Shown: positions 8,706 to 16,989 of the stretch, one piece after another
Layout: every line of letters starts with the position of its first letter
How positions within the stretch are numbered: position 1 is the first letter of the stretch
Assembly: GCA_039182965.1 (NCBI GenBank)
Contig: JBCDBW010000009.1
Coordinates: 1-64,000, forward strand
Reading direction: 5' to 3'
Length of the DNA: 64,000 nt
Source of the DNA: JBCDBW01 sp039182965
Lineage (GTDB): Bacteria; Verrucomicrobiota; Verrucomicrobiia; Verrucomicrobiales; DEV007
Made by a program: the position numbers and the translations under genes
The notes under the pieces: model-generated
Databases searched by the model: none
The model's input: the letters and a program-made list of their open reading frames with translations, nothing else
Told to the model about the DNA's origin: nothing

Positions 8706-10142
8706 TTGAGAGAGACAACGGCAGGAGCCATGGGGCGGCAAGGGCAGGGTTGTCTGAGAGTAGTCGCTGGGCGCGTGACGATGGAATCGACCGAGCATAG
8801 GCATAGCCTTGAGGCGGAATTGGACAAGCGGTCCGCGGGCGTTCGGACCGTTTTGGGTTTACTTGTTCTGGCTCTTGCTTTTGTTGGGGGGACCATCACG
8901 GGACAAGAATCCGATGATGGGTTACTTGAGGCTCATTATATCCTGCACAATTTTGAGAGAGAGGATGGTTTTGAGGCTGGTCCCTTTCCGGCGGCCCATC
9001 GGCCCGTATCGCTTGGGCGAGGGCGTGCGGAAGTGATTGCGGGCGGTGGGCCTGACGGGAGTCAATACGTGAGATTGTTGCCGGGAGTCCCGAATGCAAT
9101 TTTGCATTTCGGTGCGCCGTTGATTCCGGGCGAGACGGAGGTCGTGGTGAGTTTATGGGCGCGGCCTGCGGCTAGTTCTCGGGACGTGGTGAAGGAGTTT
9201 TTTGAATTTGACGGTGCCATGCTGGCCGTTGTGGAAAGCGATGAAGCGGGGGTTGGCGAGGTTCACGCTTGTCACGCAATGAAGGAAGGCGGGGCATGGT
9301 GGATATCTACGGGGATTCGGCTTCCTTTGGATGCTCACGGGCAAGTGTCAGACTGGGTTTATTTTCAAGTCAGGATCAACCGTGGGTTTGGGATTTGGAA
9401 TTTGGCGGTGAATGGGGAACAGACGTTGGAGGGCATTGGAGCGCTTCCGCCGCGTCGTGAGGACGCGCATGTTTTGAAGGTATTTGGGTACGAGAATGCT
9501 CCTGTGGATGTCGATCAACTCTATGCAGGGAGTTTTTCTCTTCGAACAATTGCCAGTCATCGAATCAAAATTGACGGGGATAGCGAGTTGCGATGGATGT
9601 TTGAGGTTCAGGAGCTTGACCGCAGTGGTGCGAGGACGGTTTTAGCCCGCCGGGAAGGGGCCGGGCGGGATATAGAGTTGCCGGGTGGGGATGGGGTACA
9701 GGTGCCGAAGGAGTTCGATTATCAATTGATCTTGGATACCGGAACCAAAGAGATCGAGCCGATTGAGATTGAAGTATCTGAGGGCGGAGACGGCGGGAGA
9801 GATACGGATAGTTTCTTTATCTATTCGCCGGAGTATGACGAGGGCGGGAGGATGGTTCTCCCGAAGTTAGTGATTGATGTAGATGCGATTTTGGAGCCTG
9901 GGCATGATCTCCGCTTTTTTGGATGGGTGGTACGATTGAATGAGCCGGACTCTGCGGATCACAACAAGCTTTTGGGATGGGGCAATTTTGAGACCAGCTT
10001 ACGCCGGGAGTTTGAGATACCTGAGAAGTATCAGGCGAAACGTCTCAAGATACGTGTGGGAAAGCTGAAACACCGGATTGTCGGGCCCGGGGAAAATGCA
10101 CCTCTCGATCACGAAGAGAGCATTAAGACCTTTGTGCGATAG
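8706..10142 (+). CDS. Hypothetical exported protein, jelly-roll-like
   Basis: I do not recognise a named family. The TTG at 8706 is chosen because GGGAGAG lies at 8694-8700, five bases before it; in-frame ATGs at 8730 and 8781 are alternatives, and the one at 8781 gives a shorter leader before the hydrophobic segment (VLGLLVLALAFVGG) that looks like a signal or anchor. The mature part starts with an FEREDGFE stretch and has alternating beta strands with Trp/Phe-rich strands (DWVYFQVRINRG, WNLAVNG) typical of concanavalin-like sandwich domains; the C-terminal half is a second beta domain. It follows the TPR gene by two bases and is presumably in the same transcript. Its 3' end faces thrH, nine bases away. 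Confidence 0.6.
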   Translation: MRETTAGAMGRQGQGCLRVVAGRVTMESTEHRHSLEAELDKRSAGVRTVLGLLVLALAFVGGTITGQESDDGLLEAHYILHNFEREDGFEAGPFPAAHRPVSLGRGRAEVIAGGGPDGSQYVRLLPGVPNAILHFGAPLIPGETEVVVSLWARPAASSRDVVKEFFEFDGAMLAVVESDEAGVGEVHACHAMKEGGAWWISTGIRLPLDAHGQVSDWVYFQVRINRGFGIWNLAVNGEQTLEGIGALPPRREDAHVLKVFGYENAPVDVDQLYAGSFSLRTIASHRIKIDGDSELRWMFEVQELDRSGARTVLARREGAGRDIELPGGDGVQVPKEFDYQLILDTGTKEIEPIEIEVSEGGDGGRDTDSFFIYSPEYDEGGRMVLPKLVIDVDAILEPGHDLRFFGWVVRLNEPDSADHNKLLGWGNFETSLRREFEIPEKYQAKRLKIRVGKLKHRIVGPGENAPLDHEESIKTFVR

Positions 10143-10150
10143 CCTTTGGG

Positions 10151-10771
10151 TTATTGACGAGCGAGTTTCGACACGGTTTTGGATAAGACCTCTTTTAGTT
10201 CCTTGTAGGTGTTGGTTACGGGGAACTGAGGAAACTCTTCGATGACGTTTTTCGGAGGGGAGAACAGGATGCCGGCGTCTGCTTCGGCGAGCATGGTGGT
10301 GTCGTTGTAGGAATCGCCGGCGGCGATGACTTTGAAGTTCAGGGAGTGGAAGGCTTTGACGGCCTCGCGTTTTTGATCGGGCTGACGGAGGTGGTAGTTT
10401 TCGATGATACCGGTATCGGGATTAATTTCGAGGTTGTGGCAGAAGAGCGTGGGGTATCCGAGCTGTCGCATGAGGGGGGAGGCAAACTGGTAGAAGGTGT
10501 CGGACAAGATCACGACTTGGAATGCGGTTTTGAGCCAGTCGAGGAAGTCTTTGGCGCCGTCGAGGGGACCGAGGCCATCGATGACTTCCTGGATGGTGTG
10601 GATGGTGAGGTTGTTTTCCCGGCAAATGCGGAGGCGTTGGGTCATGAGGACATCGTAGTCCGGAATATCGCGGGTGGTGGCTTTGAGATCGTCGATCCCG
10701 GTGCGTTCTGCGACGTTGATCCAGATTTCGGGAATGAGGACGCCTTCGAGGTCCAGGGCGGCGATGATCAT
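10151..10771 (-). CDS. thrH: Phosphoserine phosphatase / homoserine phosphotransferase
   Basis: A 206-residue HAD-superfamily enzyme closely resembling ThrH across its whole length. The nucleophile motif is DLEGV (D7) near the N-terminus, the small cap follows, VILSDTF gives motif II (Ser/Thr), and AAGDSYNDTTML is the Mg-binding acidic motif. ThrH dephosphorylates phosphoserine and can pass the phosphate to homoserine, linking serine and threonine biosynthesis in the cytosol. The gene is single on this strand; its ATG lies immediately next to a tandem AGTATTC repeat in the divergent region shared with the DUF455/ATP-grasp gene. Length and motifs are normal. Confidence 0.93.
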   Translation of the reverse strand: MIIAALDLEGVLIPEIWINVAERTGIDDLKATTRDIPDYDVLMTQRLRICRENNLTIHTIQEVIDGLGPLDGAKDFLDWLKTAFQVVILSDTFYQFASPLMRQLGYPTLFCHNLEINPDTGIIENYHLRQPDQKREAVKAFHSLNFKVIAAGDSYNDTTMLAEADAGILFSPPKNVIEEFPQFPVTNTYKELKEVLSKTVSKLARQ

Positions 10772-10779
10772 TTTATCGG

Positions 10780-10800
10780 AGTATTCAGTATTCAGTATTC
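10780..10800. repeat. Three tandem copies of AGTATTC upstream of thrH
   Basis: AGTATTC is repeated three times without a break and followed by AGT, then an imperfect CAGTAGTCAG. It begins nine bases from the thrH start codon, so it would be transcribed into the thrH leader or overlap its promoter. Copy number could vary by slippage. Confidence 0.8.
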
Positions 10801-10879
10801 AGTGACCAGTAGTCAGGTGATGTCGGAATGGAAGCATGGATGGGAGGGGGTGGCACGGATTTTTAACCGCAGATATTGC

Positions 10880-10895
10880 GCCCGCTCCCGCGGGC
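10880..10895. repeat. Short GC-rich hairpin followed by a T run
   Basis: GCCCGC-TCCC-GCGGGC is a perfect 6-bp stem with a four-base loop. A run of seven T (10900-10906) follows on the + strand after ACCC. It has the look of an intrinsic terminator, yet no + strand gene ends upstream; if real it would act on the leader of the gene starting at 10955. Confidence 0.45.
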
Positions 10896-10954
10896 ACCCT
10901 TTTTTTGGGGGATTTTTTTTGGGGGGTGGGTATGGTTGGGGGGCGATTTTAGTG

Positions 10955-12976
10955 ATGACGGAGATTCGGGAGATATGTGAGGGGATTGTATTTGGGGAGT
11001 CGGTCGAGGAGAAGGTGCGGGTGTTTGCGGGGAACGTTTCGGATGAGGATCGGGGCAAGGGTTTGGGAGGGGGAGTGCTGCCGGGGCGGGAGGACGGGTT
11101 GTGTTTTGAGAAGGGGAAGGGCAAGCGGGAGTTTAAGTTGCCGGGGATCGGGCAATTGGAGAAGGGGGATGAGGAGCAGCGGGGCGTTTTGCTTCATTTT
11201 TTTGCGAATCACGAATTGTTGGCGACGGAGCTGATGGCGCTGGTGTTGTTGAAATTTCCGGAGGCGCCGAGTGAGTTCCGGCGCGGGGTCTGGGAGACCT
11301 TGAAGGAGGAGCAGCGGCACACGCGGTGGTATTTGGAGCGAATGAAAGCTTGCGGGGTGCGGTTCGGAGATTTGCCGGTAAGCGGGTATTTCTGGGATGC
11401 AGTGGCGCCGATGGAGACACCCTTGGACTATGTGACACGGTTGAGTTTGACGTTTGAGCAGGCGAATCTGGACTATTCGAAGCATTACGCGGGTGTGTTT
11501 GCAGCGGTGGGAGATGTGAAGACGGCGCGGATTTTGAATCGAGTGTGTCGGGATGAGATTGGCCATGTGGGGTATGGATTGGAATGGTTTCGAAAGTGGC
11601 GTGAGGGGGAGTCGGATTGGGATGCGTATGAGAGGGGGTTGAGGTTTCCGATGTCGCCGAGTCGGGCGAAAGGAAACGGGGCGGTGTTCAATCGTGAGGC
11701 CCGGATGGCGGCGGGATTGGAGGCGGATTTTGTGGATCGGTTGGAACTGTTTGAGCGGTCGAAGGGGCGGACGCCGAATGTGTTTGTCTTTTTTCCGGAT
11801 GAAGAAGCGGCGATGGCGAGTGGATTGGCGGGGAAGGGGTATCAGGCGCGGGAAGAGGTGGCGCAGCTGGCGGGCGACCTGGAAGTATTGTGTGCGTTTT
11901 TGGCGCGCCGGGATGATGTGGTTTTGGTGCGGCGGTTGCCGTCGGCTGGGCATTTGAAGCGGTTGCGGGAGGCGGGTTTTGAGTTGCCTGAGTTTGAGGA
12001 AATGGCTCGCGACGGGCGTTTGGCTGAGGGCGGTTTGGTAGGCGAACGGAAGGTGAATGAGTTACGTCCGTGGTCTTGGGGTCCGCAGTCGGCGCGAGTG
12101 ATGGGTGATTTGGTGGAAAATTTACCTGGGGACGCGGAGGCGGTGGATTTCTGGAACGAATGGCGACGGGTGTTGTTTTCGAAAGCTTGGGAGGCTGGTT
12201 TGTTTGGTAAGGGGATCGTCTGCGATACGCCTGAGAGGGTGTTGGGGGAGTTGGCAGCATTGCGTGCCAGCGGGTATGAGCGCGCGGTGGTAAAGGCGGT
12301 GTTCGGGGCGTCAGGTCAGAAGAACCAGGTCGTGGTTACTGATGGAGCGGAAGATGCGGCGAAGTGGCGGTGGGTGGAGCGGATGTTGGCGCAGCAGGGA
12401 AGGGTAGTGGTGGAAGGGTGGGAAGAAGACCGGGTGTTGGATTTTTCCGTGCAGTATGAGATGGGAGTGGAAGGCTTGCGCAAGCTGGGCGTGGTGCGGG
12501 TGGAGAACGACGGGCGTGGGCAATTCGTGTCGGCATTGTGGGGCCCGAAGATTTGCCATGGCCTAGGCGTGGACTTGGCTCGATTGATGATGAGCGATGT
12601 CTTGCCGGCGTATGAGGTTGGCGGCGAGCTGGCGGCGACATTGGAGCGTGGGTTGCGGGAGGCGGGGTATGTGGGACCGGTGGGGGTAGATGGGATGGTG
12701 TATCGTGAATCGAGGACTGGTGAGTTGCGTGGGCGAATGGTTGTGGAAGTTAATCCGCGATACACCATGGGGCGGATGGCGTACGAATTGGGGAAGCGCG
12801 TCGCTTCGGGTCGGTGGGTGCGGTTTGGGTTGTCGCCAGTTCGAGCGGGGGTAGTGGGGTCTATATCGAGAGATGAAGCAGGGAAGATGAGTGCGGGGGA
12901 ATTGGATTTGAATGAAGGGGATCGTGTGAGGGCTGTGTTAGAAGTGAGGAAGCGGGTGGAAGAATTCGTGGGATGA
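10955..12976 (+). CDS. DUF455 ferritin-like / ATP-grasp fusion protein
   Basis: A 673-residue cytosolic fusion. The frame is open far upstream across thrH, but codon character changes and ATG 10955 starts the recognisable protein. Residues about 75-215 carry a four-helix ferritin-like (DUF455-type) pattern with two ExxH-type iron sites: E119/H122 in KEEQRH and E201/H204 in DEIGH, plus glutamates at 87 and 92. A linker with FFPDEEAAMASG and a PWSWGPQ motif (about 280-378) resembles the pre-ATP-grasp part of an uncharacterised ATP-grasp group. The ATP-grasp domain follows: K447 in VVKAVFG, E488 region and the metal-binding VEVNPR at 597-602. The predicted activity is ATP-dependent carboxylate ligation beside a possible di-iron oxygenase. 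Its stop overlaps the ATG of a PPTase gene (ATGA), so the two are coupled. Confidence 0.72.
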   Translation: MTEIREICEGIVFGESVEEKVRVFAGNVSDEDRGKGLGGGVLPGREDGLCFEKGKGKREFKLPGIGQLEKGDEEQRGVLLHFFANHELLATELMALVLLKFPEAPSEFRRGVWETLKEEQRHTRWYLERMKACGVRFGDLPVSGYFWDAVAPMETPLDYVTRLSLTFEQANLDYSKHYAGVFAAVGDVKTARILNRVCRDEIGHVGYGLEWFRKWREGESDWDAYERGLRFPMSPSRAKGNGAVFNREARMAAGLEADFVDRLELFERSKGRTPNVFVFFPDEEAAMASGLAGKGYQAREEVAQLAGDLEVLCAFLARRDDVVLVRRLPSAGHLKRLREAGFELPEFEEMARDGRLAEGGLVGERKVNELRPWSWGPQSARVMGDLVENLPGDAEAVDFWNEWRRVLFSKAWEAGLFGKGIVCDTPERVLGELAALRASGYERAVVKAVFGASGQKNQVVVTDGAEDAAKWRWVERMLAQQGRVVVEGWEEDRVLDFSVQYEMGVEGLRKLGVVRVENDGRGQFVSALWGPKICHGLGVDLARLMMSDVLPAYEVGGELAATLERGLREAGYVGPVGVDGMVYRESRTGELRGRMVVEVNPRYTMGRMAYELGKRVASGRWVRFGLSPVRAGVVGSISRDEAGKMSAGELDLNEGDRVRAVLEVRKRVEEFVG

Positions 12977-13737
12977 TTGAGACGGTTGGGATACGGGATG
13001 TAGTGGGCAGGCGGGATGAGCTGGTGGGGCAGCTGACACTGCGGGAGGGGGTGATTGATTTGTGGCTGGTGTATTTGGGTCCGGACAAGGAAGCGCGGGC
13101 GCTGTGTCTTGAGGAATTAGATGGGCGAGAGCGCGAGCGGGCGGCGCGCTATGTCGTGGAACCGCCGCGGCATCAGTATGTGCTGACGCAAGGAGCGCTG
13201 CGGATGATCTTGCGGGGTTATCTGGGGGAGGAGGCTTACGCGGGGATGACGTATGGGCGGGGAGAGAAAGGGAAGCCGTATGTGATGTTGAGCGGGAAGC
13301 GGTGCGACGTGGAGTTCAACGTGTCGCACTCCGGCGATTATGCGTTGATGGGGTTTTCGAAGGGGGGCGAGGTGGGAGTGGATGTGGAAGGGCACCGCAA
13401 GATGCGTGATGCGCTTGATGTGGGGGCTCGGGTTTACAGTGATGCGGAGCTCTCTTATTTGAGATCGCTGAACGAGGATGACCGGAAACGGGCATTTTTT
13501 CGGTTGTGGACGTGTAAGGAGGCGGTGCTGAAGGCGGAGGGCTTGGGTTTGGCGGGGAAGCCGAAAACGTGGTGTTTGTTTTCGGGAGAACCGCCGGTAG
13601 AGGGAGGATCAATGGCAAATCGCTATCGGGTGAAGGGCTGGGATATTGAGTGGGTGGATTTCGGGCCGGGGTATTCGATGGCTTGGGTGGCGCGGCCCGG
13701 GACGGCTACGAATTGGGAATTAGGAATGAAGACTTAG
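12973..13737 (+). CDS. Sfp-type 4'-phosphopantetheinyl transferase
   Basis: A 254-residue enzyme with the complete Sfp signature: FNVSHSGDYAL (115-125), GVDVE (135-139) and FRLWTCKEAVLKAEGLGL beginning at about 176. D137, E139 and E183 are the expected Mg ligands. It transfers the phosphopantetheine arm of coenzyme A to a serine of a carrier protein in fatty acid, polyketide or peptide synthesis. Size and motifs are normal for the long Sfp type. No carrier protein gene is visible in the window, so its partner is elsewhere. It is translationally coupled to the DUF455/ATP-grasp fusion, which suggests the pair modifies a carrier-bound or related metabolite (inference). Confidence 0.9.
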   Translation: MIETVGIRDVVGRRDELVGQLTLREGVIDLWLVYLGPDKEARALCLEELDGRERERAARYVVEPPRHQYVLTQGALRMILRGYLGEEAYAGMTYGRGEKGKPYVMLSGKRCDVEFNVSHSGDYALMGFSKGGEVGVDVEGHRKMRDALDVGARVYSDAELSYLRSLNEDDRKRAFFRLWTCKEAVLKAEGLGLAGKPKTWCLFSGEPPVEGGSMANRYRVKGWDIEWVDFGPGYSMAWVARPGTATNWELGMKT

Positions 13738-13803
13738 GGATTCGAGGGGCCGACGACCCACTCTTTGATTTGCCTGTCAAGCTGGGACGCAAGAGATGAC
13801 AAG

Positions 13804-16293
13804 CTATTTAGTAGGAAGCGCAATGTTGAAGAACGTTGGAAGCGTGGGGTCGGCGGAATGGGCAGCGGTTTGGTGTTCGGGGGTCAGCTGGGGATGTGAG
13901 TCGAGGGGCTGGAGCGCGAGCTGGACCGTGTCGCCGACGGAAGGACGATTTGGGAGGGGAGTGTTCGCGAGGATAGCCCATTCCCTCGCGATGATTTTTT
14001 TGGAGGGAATTTCGGGCCCGTAGACATGATCGGTGATTTCGTAGACGTTTTCGACGAGGGCGCGACGGTAGGGAGCAATATTGGAGAGAGACGGGGTCGG
14101 GGTGGACTCGATGAGCCGCGCATTGACGATGGAAGTGGGTATCCACAGGCGCAGACTGAGGGTGTCGTAAAGATCGGTTGTTTTGGTATCGATTTCGTCG
14201 GGGCTGAGGAGGCGGTTAAAGAAGGCGACATGTTCAAGCGAACCGGACCAGGTTTCGGAGCCGATCACGAGAGGTGGGTCGGATTCCCAGGAGTCGGCGA
14301 TCTCGGGAGAAAAAGAGTGAGCGAAGAGGACATGGAATGGGGTGGTGGAGGTCAGTTCGGTAATGAGGATGGGAGATTCGGCGGGGAGGCGGAGGAACAG
14401 TTGATTCTTTTCTTGGTAGAGGACGATGTTTTGGCCGAGGGAAAGGATGGGTCCGGACTGGGTGAGGCTGGCCGGGGTGACGAGGGCTTCGAGGGTGAAG
14501 GCGCCGGCGTCGTGGAGAGCCTGGGCGAGCCGGGGGCCGGTTTCGGACGGGGTGCGAGCGGAACTGTGTTCGAGGAGGAGTTGGTAGTGGGGTCCGTAGC
14601 GGGCGGTGCCGGTCAGTTCGAGGGTGGCAAGGGTGGGATTGGTCTCGCCGGGGAGGGGAGGCGATTCGTTTTTGGATTGGGCATTGGTCCACTGCCAGGC
14701 CAGGCCGGAGGGCGGAGGAAGAGGGGGCTCGGAGTTGGCTGAGGAAGTTGCACCGATGAGGACGGCGCCGGGAGGCGGGGTCGAGTCTGGTTTGATCCAC
14801 GCATTGCCAAAGAGGTCGGCGCGGGTGTTGTGGGTGATCCGGGCGAAGCCCGTGACGCGGTGCCAGGTGGGGTCAAATTTGGCCAGATACAGTTCGGATT
14901 GAGGGTCGGTTTGTGGTGAGGTGAGGGTGAAAAAAGAGATGTGGTTGCTCCAGCGAGGATGATAGACCTTTGCGTTTTCCTGACCGGGAATATTGGCGAC
15001 GGCAATCTTGCGTCTATTGGTTCCGTATGCATCGAAGAAACTGATGGATCTGTGAGAGCCGTGAAAAATGAAAGAGCGATAGCTGTTGTCGGGGGCGATG
15101 GAGGGCCAGCAGCCGTCGACGAGCTTTTCCCAGGACTCGGAAAGGAGATCTCCGACACCGCAAGCGGGCCATGGAAAGGCATCGGTGAAACGGGTGCCGT
15201 CGGCAGAGACCTGGAACCAAGGTAGATCGTTGCAACCGTTTCTGGTGATACTCCAAACTGGTTCTTCGATGGAGGGATCGTTGAGTTGGCGCCGGACGAT
15301 GGAGTCATCGGATTCGCCTCCGTGTGATCTGGTGTATACCCAGACAATCTCAGTATCGGGATCGCGCCAGATGTCAGATGCTCTGCCGGGGCCGAGGTCT
15401 TGACGATTTTCGCCGTTCCAATCGATGACGTGGATCGTATCCGTGCGGCAGTTGGAATAGACGAGACGTTGGCCGTCGGGGGTGAAGAGGGGATTGGTGT
15501 AAGGCCCTGCCTTGGAAAGGATGATGCGTTCCCCCTGGCCATCTTCGGTGTCCAGTCCCATGAGAGTGACCATGGAATCCGGATTCGTATAGTGTACCCC
15601 ATCGTCGCCCTGCAGCCACGTGAAGCGGGCGGGGGCGCTGGTGAACTCGCGAATGCGCGCGCCGATTTCGGCGGGGGAAGCGGGGGCAGTTTCCAACCGG
15701 GGAAGAGGAATGATTTCGACACCGGATGTAAAGACGTCGTCGCCTTTGTCTTTTCGCGCGGCTATGATGAGCGGTTTGTTCGGTTTGAGATCACGGCTAG
15801 TGTCGACGATGATGGCCTTGTCGCGTTTACCGGTGGAGTCATTGACATTAAAGTTGCTGATGACGGTCCGATTATTGATGGTGAAATCCATGGAGCGCTT
15901 GGCGCCCCGCTGGCGATCGGAGAAGTGAAAGCGCACGAGGTAGCGGCCGCCGGGGAGGCCGTCGATGCGAAGGATGTGGTCGCCGAAGCGGGCGTGCTCG
16001 TAAACGGCGGGAGGGGCGGGGTTGTTGACCCCGCTCAGGTCGTGGTTGACGGCATTTTTTGAGGGAGTGCCGCCTTTGACGAAGGGTTCATCGGATTGCC
16101 AGAAATTTGGATCGCCGGGCTCTCCGATGGTAGGCCCGCCGGAATTGATGCGCAGTGGGAGGGAGAGATTGGGTCCCGGGGGCGTTGGATCGGCACAGGA
16201 AGCGAGGATGAGCGCGCAGAGGGAGGTGAGGAGAAGACGGGTGTTGTAAATGGTGCGGGCGGGGTGACTAACAGCAGGGTGAATGCAGGGCAT
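13804..16293 (-). CDS. Lipoprotein with malectin-like, TolB-like propeller and LamG-like domains
   Basis: An outer-surface lipoprotein of 829 residues from the ATG at 16293 (a GTG three codons upstream is possible). The signal ends LASC, giving a lipidated Cys at 33. Residues about 45-185 form a malectin-type domain (LRINSGGP at the start, GRYLVRFHFSD later). From about 200 to 500 repeated blades such as PLFTPDGQRLVYS and SNHISFFTLTS indicate a TolB/WD40-like propeller. About 520-740 resembles a LamG/concanavalin sandwich (GPHYQLLLEHSS, SGSLEHVAFFNRLLSPDEI), the last phrase typical of LamG ends. Carbohydrate binding at the surface is the likely role, though no catalytic residues are seen. It lies convergent with the PPTase gene and has no operon partner. 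Confidence 0.75.
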   Translation of the reverse strand: MPCIHPAVSHPARTIYNTRLLLTSLCALILASCADPTPPGPNLSLPLRINSGGPTIGEPGDPNFWQSDEPFVKGGTPSKNAVNHDLSGVNNPAPPAVYEHARFGDHILRIDGLPGGRYLVRFHFSDRQRGAKRSMDFTINNRTVISNFNVNDSTGKRDKAIIVDTSRDLKPNKPLIIAARKDKGDDVFTSGVEIIPLPRLETAPASPAEIGARIREFTSAPARFTWLQGDDGVHYTNPDSMVTLMGLDTEDGQGERIILSKAGPYTNPLFTPDGQRLVYSNCRTDTIHVIDWNGENRQDLGPGRASDIWRDPDTEIVWVYTRSHGGESDDSIVRRQLNDPSIEEPVWSITRNGCNDLPWFQVSADGTRFTDAFPWPACGVGDLLSESWEKLVDGCWPSIAPDNSYRSFIFHGSHRSISFFDAYGTNRRKIAVANIPGQENAKVYHPRWSNHISFFTLTSPQTDPQSELYLAKFDPTWHRVTGFARITHNTRADLFGNAWIKPDSTPPPGAVLIGATSSANSEPPLPPPSGLAWQWTNAQSKNESPPLPGETNPTLATLELTGTARYGPHYQLLLEHSSARTPSETGPRLAQALHDAGAFTLEALVTPASLTQSGPILSLGQNIVLYQEKNQLFLRLPAESPILITELTSTTPFHVLFAHSFSPEIADSWESDPPLVIGSETWSGSLEHVAFFNRLLSPDEIDTKTTDLYDTLSLRLWIPTSIVNARLIESTPTPSLSNIAPYRRALVENVYEITDHVYGPEIPSKKIIAREWAILANTPLPNRPSVGDTVQLALQPLDSHPQLTPEHQTAAHSADPTLPTFFNIALPTK

Positions 16294-16302
16294 AGGCGGC
16301 AC

Positions 16303-16989
16303 GTATTAATCGACTGGGATCGGGTGGGACGCAAGTTTAGTGCGACACGCTCTCGGATTAATTGGCGTCGGGCTGAGGTTTGCAGAGATGCTAGACCGGG
16401 TGGCTTGGCCGATCCAAATGGGTGAAGTAGTTCCTTTACCAAAGTGACGGAATGGTCGGAGATTGAGGAATGACGAGAGATGCCATATGAGGCGCAGAGC
16501 GTGAGGGCAAAAAGGACACAAAGGCAAAGAACAAGGTTGTAAGGATCTCACACGGGCACTGGATAGTGGAATACATGACGGCGAGGGCTTTTTGTCGCGT
16601 AGGATTCATGGGGAGAATGTTGTCGGAAGCGAGCCGATATTGTGTCAATGGATGGGTGCGGTCTTGGCGGGCGATCTTTTGTGGAGGGCTGATCTGATTG
16701 GAGACCGATTGTAGGCTGAGACGATGGAGCGTTTGGAGGTCGTGGCGCATGCGATGGCGAGGTTGAAGGAGAGTCCGAACCGCGTCATGGTTGATCGGTG
16801 GGTGGACTTGGGGCTTGGAGAATGCGATACTGGCCTGGCGAACTAGACTGTATGTTTGAAGGTGTGCGAGGCTATTCGGAGAGAGTGGGAAGGAGCGTTA
16901 AAGCAAGTGGTTGGGGAAGATGGGTGTTAGGTATGGATGTTACGATCGGTTGAAGTAGTGGAGCGTCAAATGGGGACAAATGATCAACG
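16303..16989. other. 687-base stretch without a recognisable gene
   Basis: Divergent gap between the malectin/propeller lipoprotein and the HTTM gene. Short open frames exist (for example 16436-16750 on the minus strand) but lack a plausible start site, codon bias or a recognisable protein. A purine-rich stretch AAAAAGGACACAAAGGCAAAG lies at about 16509. I see no RNA gene, strong palindrome or remnant of a gene. It should contain two outward promoters, which I could not pin down. Confidence 0.5.

Noticed and set aside
10880..10906. Intrinsic terminator call for the GC hairpin plus T run
   Set aside because: No + strand gene ends upstream and thrH is read the other way; kept only as a hairpin of unknown role.
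10346..10954. Upstream extension of the fusion-gene frame through thrH
   Set aside because: It is the antisense of thrH; amino acid character changes at ATG 10955, where the real protein starts.
10949..11953. 334-residue minus-strand frame over the DUF455/ATP-grasp gene
   Set aside because: Composed mainly of Arg, His, Leu and Pro with no domain; antisense shadow of a motif-bearing gene.
14613..15722. 369-residue frame inside the malectin/propeller lipoprotein gene
   Set aside because: Same strand but a different frame from the lipoprotein, Ser/Pro-rich and without domain; the lipoprotein frame has signal, malectin and propeller motifs.
16436..16750. 104-residue minus-strand frame in the non-coding stretch
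   Set aside because: No start site, no codon bias and no recognisable domain.
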